From contig JAUIMM010000701.1 of the NCBI GenBank assembly GCA_031769625.1, positions 124,001 to 188,000 of the forward strand: 64,000 nucleotides of DNA, given 5' to 3'. The notes below the pieces were generated by a model. The model was not told the DNA's origin. It saw nothing but the letters and a program-made list of their open reading frames with translations, and ran no database searches. The translations under genes were made by a program, and so were the position numbers. The DNA comes from Taudactylus pleione. Taxonomy: Eukaryota; Chordata; Amphibia; Anura; Myobatrachidae. Positions 42,919-54,276 of the stretch are shown here, one piece after another. The number at the start of each line of letters is the position of its first letter. Within the stretch, counting starts at the first letter, position 1.

Positions 42919-44294
42919 ATGTCAAACAGAACAAAAGCGGCTCAAAAGATGTTTGTCTGTTCAAAGTGTAACAACAAACTGACTAAGCCGCATGCCACTG
43001 GGTCATCGTTATGTGATGCTTGTATAGCAATAGATCCACCTATGGCTACTACTGACTCAGCTGCTCCTCCATGGGCCGCTGACATGGTAGGAGTTATGTC
43101 AGACTTAGCTGAGGCATGTAGGTCTCAGCCTCCCTGGGTGGCGGGGCTAACCAAGTCTCTAGACTCCCTGGTACAGGTTATGGGTACAGCGGCATTTGCA
43201 CCCTCCACTTACTACCAAAGACCAACACAGAAGCGTACTCTGACGACTGTTCTCCAGTCAGAGGAGTCGGACGAAGAATTTCTCGCTATGGAGGATACCG
43301 AATAAGGGGAATTGGAGGAAGCTTTACAGGACGATACCCTTCAGGAGTTAGAGTCCACCTCTCCCGGGGTGGAATCTCTAATTTTGGCAGTCAGAAAGAC
43401 CCTGAATTTACCTGAAGATATAACTCCTCCATCACAGGAGTTTGAATTATTTCACGAACAACCTAAGAGCTCTGCGGTTTTTCCATTCTCACAGCAACTT
43501 CAGCAACAGCTCTCTGTGGCCTGGAAACAGCCAGATAAGTGGTTCCAAATTTCGCGCCAGTTTTCGTCTAGCTACCCGTTTCCATCATCCATGATGGAGA
43601 AGTGGGAAACACCTCCTCCAGTAGATGCGTCTGTCTCCCGTCTCTCAAAGAAAACAGCACTCCCAGTACTGGGAGCTAAAGTACTAAAAGAGCCGTCAGA
43701 TCGTAAGTTGGAGACAACGCTAAGATCTATTTATACTGCAGTGGGTGCTCAATTTAGACCCACACTTGTTACCGCTTGGGTTAACAAGGCTGTGGTTTGC
43801 TGGGCCGACCAATTGATTACAGGTTTGGACTCAGGTACTTCCAGAGAAGAGTTACGTCTACTAGCAGAACACATCCATGAATCTGCAGTTTACATGGGAG
43901 AAGCTTCAAAAGATATCAGTCATATTAGTGCTCGCATATCTGCTTCGGTGATTTCGGGCCGAAGTCCCTCTGGCTGCGCGCTTGGCAAGCTGACGCAGAA
44001 TCCAAGCGTGTGGTGGAAGGTCTACCATTCACTGGCAACATGCTGTTCGGACCGGAATTAGACAAATGGATATCCCAGGCCACAGGGGGTAAGTCTTCCT
44101 TCCTCCCATCAACTGCACCAGCTCCCAGAAGATCATGCACTGGACCTTCGTTTAATTCCTTTTGTGCACCACATTCCTTTCATGGTAGGACCAGAGATGC
44201 GCCCACACAACCAAGAGGTGGCAGAGGTAGAGGTCGCCCACACACAGTTGCTCATAGACAGGAGCCTAAACCAGCCGAGAAACAGGTGACATGA
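42919..44294 (+). pseudogene. DIRS-B ORF1 (gag-like), one stop and one frameshift
   Basis: Starts MSNRTKAAQKMFVC with CSKC ... CDAC, the same N-terminal CxxC pair as in copies A and D. A stop codon TAA at 43,303-43,305 interrupts an otherwise open frame that resumes at once. The middle has KWETPPPVDASVSRL and DRKLETTLRSIYTAVGA. Near 43,965 the frame changes, and 44,010-44,294 reads LPFTGNMLFGPELDKWIS and a basic RGGRGRGR tail. The basic end suggests nucleic-acid binding. Confidence 0.83.
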
Positions 44295-44325
44295 CGGTCT
44301 TCCGTCCCACCTAGGACCATCTGCA

Positions 44326-46195
44326 GTGGGAGCCCGCCTGCAAGGATTTCAGCAAATTTGGAACCAGACTTCTACAGAACCATGGATCCGCAGACTAATT
44401 TCCCTGGGGTACCGAATAGACTTCGAAGCACCCCCTCCACCTCGGTTCTTCACTACAAGTCTGCCAATACAGGCAGACAAAGCCAGGGTTCTACAGGAGG
44501 CTATCCAGTCTCTAGTAGTATCATCTGTGCTAGTTCCGGTTTCGGAACTTCAACGAGGTATGGGGTTTTACTCAAACCTGTTTGTAGTACCCAAGCCGGA
44601 TGGCTCGGTAAGGCCCATCTTAAACCTAAAGTCTTTGAACCTGTATCTGAGAATGTATCATTTCAATATGGAGTCTCTGCAGTCAGTCATAGCGAGCTTG
44701 GAACCAGGGAAGTCCCTGATATCCCTGGATATCAGGGACGCCTATCTCCATGTTCCCATTTGGGAACCACACCAGGCCTTTCTGCGTTTCGCCATTTTGA
44801 AAGATCATTACCAGTTTCGGGCATTACCATTTGGGTTATCCTCGGCTCCCCACATCTTCACCAAACTCATGTCAGTCATGATCGCTCTCCTTCGGTCATC
44901 AGGAGTGAACATAATACCTTATTTGGACAACCTGTTACTCAAGGCTCCATCGGTGTCTCTTCTATCAGATCATGCCTTACTGACATATCACACTCTAATC
45001 CAACACGGTTGGATAATCAACTTCAAGAAGTCGAATCTCAATCCATCCCAGAAACTTCTATTTTTGGGCATGATATTGGATACGGAATCACAGAGGATTT
45101 TTCTTCCAACAGACAAGGCCAGGGATATCCGTTTGTTAGTTCAGCTGGTCCTCAGAACAAAGAAGGTGTCCATGCTTCTTTGTCTGCGTCTCTTGGGGAA
45201 AATGGTAGCTGCTTTCGAGGCACTACAGTTCGGCCGGTTCCACTCCAGGGTGTTTCAGCTGGACCTGTTAGCACAGGGGTCAGGGTCTCATCTGCTTCTA
45301 CATCGACAGATCCGTCTGAACCCGGTTACCAGAGTAGCTCTTCTTTGGTGGACACAATCCAGAAATCTGTTAGCGGGCAGAAGATTTGGAGTGTGGGACT
45401 GGATCATCGTAACAACGGATGCCAGCCTTCGAGGATGGGGAGCAGTGGTCCTCGATTATCACTTTCAGGGTCGATGGTCCCCTCTAGAACAGAAGTGGCC
45501 AATAAATGTGTTGGAACTCAGAGCGATTTACAATGCTGTGATAGAGGCAACAGAGTTTCTAAAGGCTCGTCCGGTAAAAGTTCAGTCCGCCAACGCGACG
45601 GCCGTCGCTTACATTAACTGTCAAGGAAGGACTCGGAGTCGCATGGCTATGCGAGAAGTAACTCAGATCCTCCTGTGGGCCGAAAATCAGTCAGTAATAC
45701 TGTCGGCGGTATTCATTCCGGGTGTGGACAACTGGGAAGCAGATTACCTGTCGACAGGATATCCATCCCGGAGAATGGAAGCTTCATCCAGACATATTCT
45801 ATGCGCTGATACGTCATTGGGGATGTCCTCAGGTGGACCTCATGGCGTCACGATTGAATCGTCAGCTTCCAGTATACGTGTCAAGAACTCGAGATCTGCA
45901 GGCGGAAGCAGTAGATGCTCTGACAAGTCCGTGGATCTACGACTTCGTTAACCTTTTTCCTCTGATTCCACTTCTTCCTCGTCTTCTAAAAAGGATAAAA
46001 CAAGAGACAGCTTCTGTAATTCTCATGGCCTCGAACTGGCCTCGGAGAAGTTGGTTCTCGGACCTTCAGTCCCTATTGTCAGACGATCCATGGCCCCTTC
46101 CTCTGCGCCCGGATCTTCTACAGCAGGGCCCTTTCATACACCCCAACTTAGCACAGCTGTGTTTAACAGGGTGGCTCTTGAAACCGATATCTTAA
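44326..46195 (+). pseudogene. DIRS-B reverse transcriptase / RNase H / DAM-like, catalytic residues changed
   Basis: One long open frame (44,326-45,951) carries RT motifs VRPILNLKSLNLYLRMYHFN, SLDIRDAYLHVPIWE, ALPFGLSSAPHIFTK and the active-site box, which reads YLDN (44,920-44,931) instead of YLDD. RNase H has TTDASLRGWG and LELRAIYN, but VQSANATAVAYIN has alanine (codon 45,589-45,591) where copies A and D have aspartate. After LFIPG-type NWEADYLS the frame shifts near 45,760 and continues at 45,722-46,195 with VDLMASRLNRQLPVYVSRTR and NLFPLIPLLP, so the FPP motif is FPL. Two active-site changes argue for inactivity. Confidence 0.88.
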
Positions 46196-47229
46196 GACGT
46201 AGAGGCATCCCAGATGCGGTTATTCCCACCACACTACGTGCCAGGAAACCAGTTTCTGCTGCGCATTATCATTGCATCTGGCGTGCTTATATATCATGGT
46301 GTTCCAGTCGGGGTCTTCCGTCTAGGACCTTTCGTTTGTCCCGGTTTCTGCTTTTCCTTCAGACAGGTCTGGATTCTGTCCTTCGTCTGGGAACCTTAAA
46401 GGTGCAGGTTTCTGCCCTTTCTATTTTCTTTCAAAGGAAATTAGCCCTCATTCCTGAGGTGCAGATGTTTCTTCAAGGGGTGTTGCGCGTGCAACCTCCT
46501 TTTGTACATCCAATAGATCCCTGGGACCTAAACTTAGTGCTTCTGTTTCTTCAGTCGCCCATGTTTGAACCTTTGGAGGAGGTTGATCTTAAGTACCTGT
46601 CTTGGAAGACGGTTCTCCTCTTGGCTCTCGCTTCAGCTCATAGGGTTTCGGAGTTGGGGGCTCTATTCTATAAGCCACCTTACCTTGTGTTTCATGCGGA
46701 TAGGGCGGAACTCCGGACGGTAGCCGCCTCTCTTCCTAAGGTTGTGTCGGCGTTCCATATCAATCAGCCTATTGTGGTACCATCGTTGGTGGAGGACTCT
46801 GGTTCTTCTACCTTGGATGTGGTTAGGGCTCTCCAAATCTATTTTGCAAGGTCAGGGTCCCTCCATAAGTCTGAGACGCCTTTTGTCCTCTATGACGCTG
46901 TTCAGAGGGGTTGGCCAGCATCTAAACAGACTCTGGCATGTTGGATCCGGCTGACTATTCATCAGGCTTATGTGAGTGCCAACCGTCGGCCTCCTTCGTC
47001 CATTTCTGCTCATTCCACACGTTCTGTGGGTGCATCATGGGCGGCCGGTAGAGGAGCCTCCACGTCACAATTGTGCCGTGCAGCCACTTGGTCTTCAGTT
47101 CACACATTTGTCAAGTTTTACAAAATTGATACGTTTGCTTCTTCGGCATCCCGTTTTGGCTGCCTTGTTCTGCAGGCGCCACAGAGCACTCCCGCCCGTG
47201 GGGATAACTTTGGGACGTCCCCAGCTTAA
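46051..47229 (+). CDS. DIRS-B tyrosine recombinase, open
   Basis: 392 codons without interruption; the start in this overlap is uncertain and the domain begins near 46,140. Order: VFNRVALETDILRRRG, HYHCIWRAYISWC, FRLSRFLLFLQTGLDS, SLKV-like TLKVQVSALSIFFQRK, the catalytic arginine in ASAHRVSELGAL, HSTRSVG, and the tyrosine region SSVHTFVKFYKIDTFAS. It overlaps the end of the RT/DAM frame by about 145 bp, as is usual in DIRS. All expected catalytic positions (R, H-x-x-R, Y) are present. Confidence 0.88.
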   Translation: MVLGPSVPIVRRSMAPSSAPGSSTAGPFHTPQLSTAVFNRVALETDILRRRGIPDAVIPTTLRARKPVSAAHYHCIWRAYISWCSSRGLPSRTFRLSRFLLFLQTGLDSVLRLGTLKVQVSALSIFFQRKLALIPEVQMFLQGVLRVQPPFVHPIDPWDLNLVLLFLQSPMFEPLEEVDLKYLSWKTVLLLALASAHRVSELGALFYKPPYLVFHADRAELRTVAASLPKVVSAFHINQPIVVPSLVEDSGSSTLDVVRALQIYFARSGSLHKSETPFVLYDAVQRGWPASKQTLACWIRLTIHQAYVSANRRPPSSISAHSTRSVGASWAAGRGASTSQLCRAATWSSVHTFVKFYKIDTFASSASRFGCLVLQAPQSTPARGDNFGTSPA

Positions 47230-47322
47230 GCATCTCCAGTGTCCCCTAGTGGATGAAAGAAAAAATGGGATTTTGGTACCTGCCGGTAAATCCTTTTCTC
47301 TGATTCCACAGGGGACACTGGA
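47230..47322. repeat. DIRS-B internal complementary region
   Basis: The first part (to about 47,260) is the complement of the left outer end (CCAGTGTCCCCTAGTGGATG). The second part is the complement of the right outer end (GGGATTTTGGTACC, GGTAAATCCTTTTCTCTGAT, CCACAGGGGACACTGG). The joint lies in AAAGAAAAAATGGG. Confidence 0.9.
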
Positions 47323-47421
47323 CGCCCACCTCTGCGCTCTTTGCCTGCCTGTTCGGTTTGTTCCGTATGTTGTATGATTCAGTTGTGTGTTCTCTCTTTT
47401 TTACTCCATTTGTTCTCCATC

Positions 47422-48802
47422 GGACTTTCGGTGGGCGGGCCTCGTATGTGGCCGCATTTTATCAGGGCTCCTCAGCTTGGATTCCCGTTAGACCCTTCAG
47501 AGATAAGATATCTGGGGGTCCATCTACCCTGACTGGTGCATGAGGCTTTGGAGACCCGGCGGGGAGTGGGATGCTGGCCATTTCACTTACCCGGCTGTAG
47601 TTTATCCCCGGAGTCGGCTCACGCTGTTGAGCGCTCAGCTTATCCGCCATCTTGTTGGCGTGGGAGCTCCTGCGCGGGAGTCGGAGAACTGTGCCTGATT
47701 CCTGAGAGCGGGCTGGTCAGAGACTGGACGGGCCATCTTCAGTTGGGTCTCAGCCCTGGAGAATACTCCCCGTGAAATTCTAGCGGGGGAGTGCCTAATT
47801 AACACCTGTGGTAGCGGACCTTGTGGTGCGGACTTACCTGGCTTGCCTGGATCGCGGGTGAGGAGGCTGAATTCTTCCTGACTCCGCAGACGGGACCCGG
47901 AGACTGGGACAATCCTTGCTGCCCCATTGAGCGGAACGGCCCTTTCCTCCTATTGGGGAGCTATCGGCGGCTGCGGAGACGCGGAGGGACACTGCCTGCC
48001 TGTGAACTTGGCGGCCATTTTGACCACACCTGATCTCCCTCTGTGGTGCTCGTTTGCCTGAACTGCTGGAGGGCTGCTGTCGGCTCTGCTGCTGGAGGGT
48101 GTCTGATGTGCCCGGCGTTCTATGTGGTGGATGTCTGGGGTGACCGCTTCTCGATCCAGAGTCCCACGGAATTTGAGATCTGCATATTGGGCCTCGCAAC
48201 ATTAGCTGGGGTTGAGCTGTTTGGCTGCACCTGATTGTGGATGTCCTGCCTGCCCTGAACAAAGTGTTTGAAACCTATCCAAACGGTGGAGGAGGGAGAT
48301 TACCTTTGGGATACATACAGGCGCACTTGTTATCCTTTTGTCAATTTGTCCTGATACACAGCTAAATTACGCAAGTGTTTATTCTATGGTTGTTGACCTC
48401 AGGTCTCTCCCTTGTCTGTGATTTTTCTACCCCCTGCACCCCCTTCCTTTCCTAAATCTGGGGCCCACTTTTTTTCCCTAAATCTGCCAATCCTATGTCT
48501 CCTTCCTAATACCTCTATATAGTGGATTATACTTTCACAGTTTAGGAGGTTTATTTTATTGATCTATGTGATCTTACTGCCATCTAGTGGCGAATGTTGC
48601 AATTCACGTTATAATAATGTATGTTGTGCATTATTTGTATTTTTGAGATATTTCTCTACTCTCAGGATACATCATGTCATGATGTATGGTTTTTGATTAT
48701 ATGTAGTAGTCCCCCTACAACCAATATATATATGTGTGCGCATAAGTAGATACAGGAATATATACGTTTTTATCTTTCATTCTCACTGTGGCCGTTTTGG
48801 GT
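47422..48802 (+). promoter_or_regulatory. LINE C 5' untranslated region (probable internal promoter)
   Basis: About 1.38 kb between the 5' target duplication and ORF1. The first 800 bases are GC-rich with CpG; the rest is AT-rich and includes a TATATATATGTGTGTG stretch near 48,724. Full-length L1-like elements carry their promoter here; no specific site can be proven. Confidence 0.5.
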
Positions 48803-49669
48803 ATGCAAAAATATTTTACAATGACCAGGAAATCTGCGAAGGGTACTATGTCTCAGGCGAAGCCATCCGCGTCCGCGGTGTCTTCCCCCCCTAATTCCCC
48901 TGGTCCTTCTATCACTCAACCATCGTCACCTAATTTGGCCTTGGAGGGAGATACACAGCACTCAGTGCTTTTGGCAGCTCCTACGGCTATAGCAGCGGCT
49001 CAGGAGATGCTTTTGGTTATTAAGCCCCTAATGGAACAACAATTTAAGGAATTTAGTTCCACTTTGGTGTCCATGACCTCACAAATAGAGTCTCATGAAA
49101 AGAGGCTTGACGCAGTGGAACAATGCACAAACGATGTGGCGGACACTATGTCGGCTCTACAGTCATCTTCTACCTCACAGGGAGATACTATTAAGGCTCT
49201 CCTAGATAAGATAGATGATTTGGAGAATAGAAATCGAAGGAATAACCTCAGGTTTCTGGGAATTCCGGAAACGGTGAAAGGGTTTGCCTTAATTGAATAT
49301 CTGCAAAATGATCTCAATAATGCCTTAGGTATAACCCAGATGTCTCCTCCCATGATTATTGAACGTGCACATCAACTGGGACCAGAGAGATCTACTAACG
49401 TTTCTAGACCCCGCCCTGTACTAGCTAAATATTTAAACTTTAGAGACAGGGAGTTAGTGCTTCGGTCCTATAGACGACAAGGGTCTCTGGTTATTGAGGG
49501 TCACAGACTCTTGATGTTCCAGGATTTCTTGGCCACAGTGTCTCAAAAAAGAAAAGAATTCTCTCCACTTTGCAAAATACTCTTTGATAACCATATCCAA
49601 TTTGCACTGTTGTTCCCTGCGAAACTGAAAGTTACCGTGGATGGAGTAGTTCATATGTATGATGACTAA
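48803..49669 (+). CDS. LINE C ORF1 protein, RNA-binding chaperone type
   Basis: From the ATG at 48,803 (MQKYFTMTRKSAKG) the frame is open for 288 codons; codons before it are not preceded by an ATG. A Ser/Pro-rich N terminus is followed by a coiled-coil region (IESHEKRLDAVEQ, LLDKIDDLENRNRRNN). Then come the RNA-recognition-motif-like domain (LRFLGIPETVKG, PMIIERAHQLGP, VLAKYLNFRDRELVLRSYR) and a C-terminal domain (FLATVSQKRKEFSPL). This is the layout of L1 ORF1 proteins, which coat the element RNA. Intact. Confidence 0.88.
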   Translation: MQKYFTMTRKSAKGTMSQAKPSASAVSSPPNSPGPSITQPSSPNLALEGDTQHSVLLAAPTAIAAAQEMLLVIKPLMEQQFKEFSSTLVSMTSQIESHEKRLDAVEQCTNDVADTMSALQSSSTSQGDTIKALLDKIDDLENRNRRNNLRFLGIPETVKGFALIEYLQNDLNNALGITQMSPPMIIERAHQLGPERSTNVSRPRPVLAKYLNFRDRELVLRSYRRQGSLVIEGHRLLMFQDFLATVSQKRKEFSPLCKILFDNHIQFALLFPAKLKVTVDGVVHMYDD

Positions 49670-50145
49670 GACAAGGCCAAAACATACGTGCACTCCCTGC
49701 CCATTAGATTTGCTGATTCAACGAGACCTAATGCTTGATATCCTGATATTTCTGTGTCTTTATTTACAAAAGAGGGACACACATAGTGTACTGTTCTATT
49801 TTATACAAAACATGTTATGGGAAGTTGGGTTCCCTCGGTTTTGGGTTCTGACTTTTCTCATTTTTGTTGTATTATTTTTATGTGCCATGGAAATATGTAA
49901 TGTACTACATGTTTCCTTGTTTATATGTTTGGAGGAAAATAGAAAATGGAGTTTGTCAGAGCAAAATGATGTTTTAATGGTAATATATGGAATTCTTCTC
50001 ATCTTGAGTGGTTTGGGAGTGGCGGACGGCACCCCCCTTTTTTGTTTTTCTAGTTTGGCTCCCCACTCGCTGGGATGGGGAGCGGACAAGGTGGTTCATA
50101 ATATCTGCATGGGTTCAGTCTCTAGACTGGGGTTAGATAATAGTA

Positions 50146-53100
50146 ATGCCTTCAGCTGATAATTCTACTTTAGTTTCCATAGTACATAATTCTATCCGTA
50201 TGGTCTCTTGGAATGTGAGGGGATTAAACTCTCCAATTAAACGTAGACGTAGAATAGTGGCTACACACCTTAAACAATTAGGATCGGATATAGCATTTTT
50301 GCAGGAGACACATTGGGCGCATTCGGATGATATGTGTCTGCGTAGCTCCTGGATCAAGGAATGCGTTTCGTCTTCATTTGTCACTAAGAAAAGAGGTGTG
50401 GCCGTAGTGTTTCACAAACGCTTAGATTATTCTATAATTAGTTCAGAATGTGACTCGGAGGGCCAATATATTTTATTAGATGTGCTTTTGCGGGGGAAAC
50501 CCTATACCCTCCTGAATATTTATGCCCCCAACTCTCCTAATTTGGAATTTTTTCGAACAATTTCTAATTTGCTATTGGGTCGATCCACTCCGAACCTGCT
50601 GGTGGGGGGACACTTGAATGGGGTGGCTGATGAGACACTTGATAGACTGGGATCTTCAGCCTCTCTATCATCACCAGGACCGGGGGGTGTGGGGCTATTA
50701 CTTTCGCTTGACAAATTGTGTGACGTGTGGCGACTTCTTAACCCCACCGACAGGACACACTCCTATCACTCTCGAGTGCACAGATCATTCTCCGAATTGA
50801 TTACATATTAGTGGATGATCAATTGATTCCTTCTGTACGTTCTAGCGATATCCATAGCATAGTCATATCGGATCATGCTCCGGTCTCTTTAGATATCCGA
50901 ACTAAGTCGTATGAGGCGTCACATAGATTTTGGAGGTTCCCATCTTTCCTTAGCCAATCAGATCACTTTAAACAGTATCTCCAATCCAAATGGATGGACT
51001 TCGTAGATGACAATATAGAGCATTGGGAGGACTCAGTCCTTTTTTGGGAAACTTCCAAGGCGGTCATTAGAGGTCATATATTGGCTTATCAAGCTGGGAG
51101 GAAGCGGGAATATCGGAGTAAATATGGCGTATTACATGATGCTGTGCATTCGGCCTATATTAAATATGAGGCTGCCCCTCTGATGACAATTTTGCGGTAT
51201 ACAAACAACATCGTCAATTATTAGAGGGTTTTCTGTTGACCAATGCTCGGACTCAGATGGATTATGCAAAAAATCGTTATTATAGATGGGGCAATAGATC
51301 GGGACGTCTATTGGCTAATATGGTGAAGGTGCACAATACTCGACATACCATTAAAACAATAAGACACCCTATTACAGCTGCTCGTTTGACATCTACACCT
51401 GAAATAGTATCCACATTCCAAGATTATTATAAGTCTCTATATACAGCTCCCCCAGAATTCCCTGAGTTACGTAGAGATCTGCTGAATGAAGTGGAGCTTC
51501 CGAAACTCACTTCAACCCAAAGAGATATTTTACTTCAAGATATTCCAGAAACAGAGATTTAAGAGGTTATTTCTCACCTTCATAATAACAAATCTCCAGG
51601 CCCTGACGGTTTTGCTGGGGAATATTATAAGATGTTGCAACCCCAACTGGTCCCATTTCTTACTACCTTATTCAAGGGAGTATTGGAGGGTCAATTACAC
51701 TATCCAAATTTTAATGATGCATTTACCATAGTCATACCTAAGCCTTCTAAAAACCCGGAATTAGTTACATCCTATAGACCTATTACACTTCTGAATCAAG
51801 ACTTCAAGATACTGACCAAAATTATGGCCAATCGTCTTCAATTAATTTTGCCTGACATCCTAACACACCATCAATTGGGTTTCACAAGAGGTAGGTTTTC
51901 GGTAAAGGGAGTTAGAACGGCTTTAGCAGCTATAGTGTCTCACTCTAGCTCCCGATCCCATCTGGAAGAAATGCTTTTGAGCTTAGATGCTGAAAAGGCA
52001 TTACAGATATCCGGATGGGTTCTCACGAACTTAAAGTTCAGGCTTTTGCTGATGATTTATTACTCTGTCTCGGATCCAGCACAAACTCTACCAAAAATCT
52101 TTGATAAAATGTCAGATTTTGCTAAGGTCTCAGGTTTTAGTATTAACTCAGATAAATCAGAAGCATTGTTCTTGGGTCCTACAGTGAGACCGCATTGGGG
52201 GGATTTATATCTGGTAGTATGGGTCCCTACTTCACTTAGATATTTGGGAATTGAATTACCTCAAAATATGGGGGATTTATATGATCTTAACATGAAATCA
52301 CTCATTCGGGAGGTGGCGGGGGATCTGTCTAAATGGCAACATCTTATGTTATTATACTTGGGTACAATCCATTTATTGAAAATTATATATTTTCCGAAAT
52401 TGTTATATCCCTTACAGATGTTGCCAATTTTGCTTTCCAAGGAAGATGAAAAATCCCTGTATAAAACATTTAGGGAATTTATCTGGAAGAACAAACGACC
52501 TCGTATTGGCTTAGTGAAACTTCAGCAAACTAGGGCTAACGGTGGGGTCAATCTACCTGACCTAAAATTATATAGCCATGCTGGAATTTTGAGATATATA
52601 CGAGATTGGATACACAAGACTGATTTATATACTGATTCACAGATGGACCAATTTTTTTTACCTGACCAACACATATTGGCATTCCTTCATTCCCATAGAC
52701 AGGAGATTTCTGAGGATATTATTAACAATCCCTTACTGATGGTTGCATGGAGAGTTTGGCAATACACTAGAAAACAAAGAAATTTAAATTCTCACCATTC
52801 TCTTTTCCTCCCACTTTTACTAAATCCCGAGTTTCAAAACGGAGAGGCTTCTGTGCCTTTTCTGTCATGGCCAGATAGGGGAATACCTTATGTCCGGGCA
52901 TTGGTCGACATTGAGAACTGTAGACCCTATCGAGTGGCGGAACTGGTAAATAAATATAATTTGCCCCATTCCCACTCTCACAGCATTATGTGAGCTCTAT
53001 GATACGCGTCTTTTCTCCAGCAGACTGGTCCAACTCCTTGGATCTGTTACTAAATAGACCTATGGGAGGCAGGGGAGTAATTTCCCTCCATTACAAAATT

Positions 53101-53814
53101 CTTTAGATTCCTTTAGATTATTCCAAAGTCTCTACGGGATTATCTACCTGGTGTAGGATCTTCCCTCATATCACTGTGGAGGGTCTATTGCGCTCATTCC
53201 TCTATTCTCAATCAGTACTCTCATCAAGCATGTACAAAGAAATGTTTTATAACATTTATCATAATGGGTATTTCTCCCCTCACCGCAGGTTCTTGATGGG
53301 ATTGTCTGATGATAGTAACTGTGCTAAATGTGGGGCCTCTGAGGCAACTTTCACCCACTGTATGTGGGAGTGTCCCCTTATATGTAGATTCTGGTCAATG
53401 GTTAATAGATTCGCATCAAGTTGTCTGGTTAATTACCTCCCATTGTCGGCGGAGTGGGCGATTTTGGGTATTTTACCATCATATGTTTCGGGCACAAGAG
53501 ATAGTAAAAAGCTATTAATGATTGTATCAGCGGTGGCTCGTAAATGTATATTACAGAGCTGGACTCATGCAGATCCCCCGTCGATTTCTTTATTTAGGGC
53601 TAAATTATTTTTCGCTTTTCAAATGGACTGGCTAGAGACTACACTACACAAGGAGGCTAAGACAGCAGAATTTTTTCAATTATGGGAAGGTTTTATAGAC
53701 TCCCTTGCGGTGGAAATACGTAGCCAAATTTATTTATGTTTTAGACATACCTCTTGGTATGAAACAAGGATTCTACAAGACGATCCGCCTATTGTGCTTC
53801 CTATCACGGGTTAA
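50146..53814 (+). pseudogene. LINE C ORF2: endonuclease, RT and C-terminal zinc motif, broken
   Basis: Endonuclease: SWNVRGLNSPIKRRRR, FLQETHW, NIYAPN, then GGHLNGV with His (codon 50,611-50,613) where GGDxN is expected; a frameshift near 50,790 precedes RIDYILVDD and SDHAPVSLD. More frame changes near 51,224 and a stop at 51,560-51,562 follow. RT: NKSPGPDGFAGEYYK, SYRPITLLNQDFKILTKIMA, HHQLGFTRGR, LLSLDAEKA. About here (52,000) a deletion removes the TRQGCPLSP block and joins straight to the region before FADD, which is present only in another frame. From 53,176 the C terminus shows CAKCGASEATFTHCMWECP, the L1-type zinc-knuckle-like motif. Not functional. Confidence 0.9.
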
Positions 53815-54101
53815 GGGGAAACCTGTCTTCGATTTGATTTTGGATATCTTGTTATTTTTTGAGGGGGTGTGCCGGCCGTGTCTAGACCACTTAGGGAATA
53901 TATGTTTATTTAGGTTCTACTCAAAGAGGAAAATGTGATACATTTTATTGATTTAACACTATTTATATATTGCTGCCATTAATTATTCTTTATTCCATGT
54001 GTTGCCTGCTAATTCTGTAAACAATTGTATTTTTTGTTGTATTATTGCTCTGATGAATAAAAGAAATTTAAAACATTTGTTCTCCATCTCCTCTCGGTCT
54101 T

Positions 54102-54276
54102 CATTTTCTAAACTGAGGGCTGGTGGGGCATAGAGGGGGAGGAGCTTCACACTTTTAAATTATTGAAGTGCCAGCTCCAGCTATCCACGCCTCTATACCC
54201 CAGCGTAAGCATCTCCAGTGTCCCCTGTGGAATCAGAGAAAAGGATTTACCGGTAGGTACCAAAATCCCATTTTTC
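54102..54276. repeat. DIRS-B right inverted terminal repeat
   Basis: Inverted copy of 41,837-41,975, with the outer part reading CCTGTGGAATCAGAGAAAAG, GATTTACCGGTAGGTACC and ending AAATCCCATTTTT. On the minus strand it continues the open frame of LINE A ORF1, producing a chimeric tail. Confidence 0.9.

Larger units (their letters stand above)
47422..54073 (+). mobile_element. LINE C, L1-like, full length, inserted in DIRS-B
   Basis: Flanked by a perfect 15-bp duplication CATTTGTTCTCCATC (47,407-47,421 and 54,074-54,088). It has a GC-rich 5' untranslated region of about 1.4 kb, ORF1, a 0.5-kb spacer, a broken ORF2 and an A-rich 3' end (GATGAATAAAAGAAATTTAA). Because the 5' end is present with a clean duplication, this was a complete insertion; later or earlier damage removed part of RT. 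It is opposite in direction to LINE A and differs in sequence. Confidence 0.93.
41837..54276 (+). mobile_element. DIRS retrotransposon copy B (second family), split by LINE C
   Basis: About 5.8 kb of DIRS sequence interrupted at 47,421 by a 6.65-kb LINE. Inverted termini lie at 41,837-41,975 and 54,102-54,276. ORF1, RT/RNase H and recombinase lie between, and the internal complementary region (47,230-47,322) combines complements of both outer ends. It is inserted into ORF1 of LINE A. Sequence similarity to copies A and D is only at protein level, so this is a separate family. Confidence 0.93.

Noticed and set aside
49659..50159. 166-codon frame between LINE C ORF1 and ORF2 rich in hydrophobic residues
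   Set aside because: It is the AT-rich spacer of the LINE; no counterpart in LINE A and no family features.
54147..54276. C-terminal extension of LINE A ORF1 reading EWKNG and on
   Set aside because: This is the inverted terminal repeat of DIRS-B read through by chance, not part of the protein.
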